In this document: in pieces, positions 63,904-64,000 of the stretch
Numbering within the stretch: position 1 is the first letter of the stretch
Layout: each line of letters begins with the position of its first letter
The notes under the pieces: generated by a model
Seen by the model: only the letters and a program-made list of their open reading frames with translations
Told to the model about the DNA's origin: nothing
Databases searched by the model: none
Made by a program: the position numbers and the translations under genes
Source: Silicimonas sp.
GTDB taxonomy: Bacteria > Pseudomonadota > Alphaproteobacteria > Rhodobacterales > Rhodobacteraceae
DNA: 64,000 bases
Reading direction: 5' to 3'
Assembly (NCBI GenBank): GCA_022824315.1
Contig: JAJEAC010000007.1
Location: 39,306 to 103,305 of the forward strand

Positions 63904-64000
63904 TCACGGCTGGCCATTCCGTTTTCGATGTGGCAGCGTGTCGTCCATGGTGATTCTTCCGACGCCGGGCTCGCCCATAGACCTGCGCGCTGTCACGGTG
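63904..64000 (-). CDS. Possible C-terminal end of an unidentified gene (partial)
   Basis: A minus-strand frame entering from beyond the window ends with a stop at 63904, reading ARRSMGEPGVGRITMDD and then LPHRKRNGQP. At 31 codons it is too short to identify. If real, it would lie upstream of gtsA on the same strand, the place for a regulator of this importer. Confidence 0.2.
   Translation of the reverse strand, partial: TVTARRSMGEPGVGRITMDDTLPHRKRNGQP

Noticed and set aside
1..64000. CRISPR arrays, prophage and intact insertion sequences
   Set aside because: No regularly spaced repeats, cas genes, phage structural genes or transposases with terminal repeats were seen.

Overview
The window is GC-rich, gene-dense chromosomal DNA from an alphaproteobacterium, most likely a member of the Rhodobacterales (Rhodobacteraceae/Roseobacter type). 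The evidence is the S1 and S4 ribosomal protein sequences, the era-DUF1491 pair, the DUF1674 protein beside rsmB, the run rsmB - heparinase-like - purH - lspA - DUF3035, the carD / fdxA / S4-domain / SUV3-like helicase group, and the TRAP and tripartite tricarboxylate (TTT) transporters. No rRNA, tRNA, CRISPR array, prophage or intact insertion sequence was seen.

Layout. 0-1.3 kb: remains of an antitoxin/PIN-toxin pair with three frameshifts and a stop codon. 1.8-5.5 kb: rpsA and lepA. 5.5-6.4 kb: a gene-free stretch with a candidate structured RNA (6120-6191) and DnaA-box-like 9-mers. 6.4-16.2 kb: an alpha/beta hydrolase, pxpBC, a lipoprotein-type ABC exporter divergent from tesA, era-DUF1491, an outer-membrane barrel, a phosphodiesterase and DUF1674. 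16.3-22.0 kb: rsmB, heparinase-like, purH, lspA, DUF3035.

22.3-31.3 kb is a sugar/polyol catabolic locus: a ribose/fructose-type ABC importer, two Gfo/Idh/MocA dehydrogenases, a GMC oxidoreductase, and a regulator that fuses a winged-helix-like domain to a complete ABC-type solute-binding domain without a signal peptide. The regulator gene faces the GMC gene across an intergenic region carrying a 15-bp direct repeat. This locus lies between DUF3035 and a pair of M16 peptidase genes (32.1-34.7 kb) that, from memory, are usually adjacent in this group.

34.8-36.3 kb holds carD, fdxA and an S4-domain gene. Between the S4 gene and the SUV3-like helicase gene (50.9-53.6 kb), which I recall as usual neighbours, lies a second locus of about 14 kb: a LysR regulator, an EF-hand/arylsulfotransferase-like protein, a TRAP transporter, a second LysR regulator, then one tight operon with a TTT transporter, a metallo-beta-lactamase-fold hydrolase and two formylglycine-type sulfatases. 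I read it as an organosulfate scavenging locus.

53.9-59.3 kb holds rpsD, an ABC-2 exporter, a PfkB sugar kinase, a glutamyl-tRNA synthetase and a small metallopeptidase. 59.5-63.6 kb is a glucose/mannose-type ABC importer (gtsA, two permeases, ATPase) whose ATPase gene has a one-base frameshift; upstream of gtsA is a row of GTTAC-type motifs at 10-bp spacing. All four frame breaks in the window can be explained as single-base losses, three of them in runs of three or more identical bases, so uncorrected assembly errors are a live alternative to gene decay.
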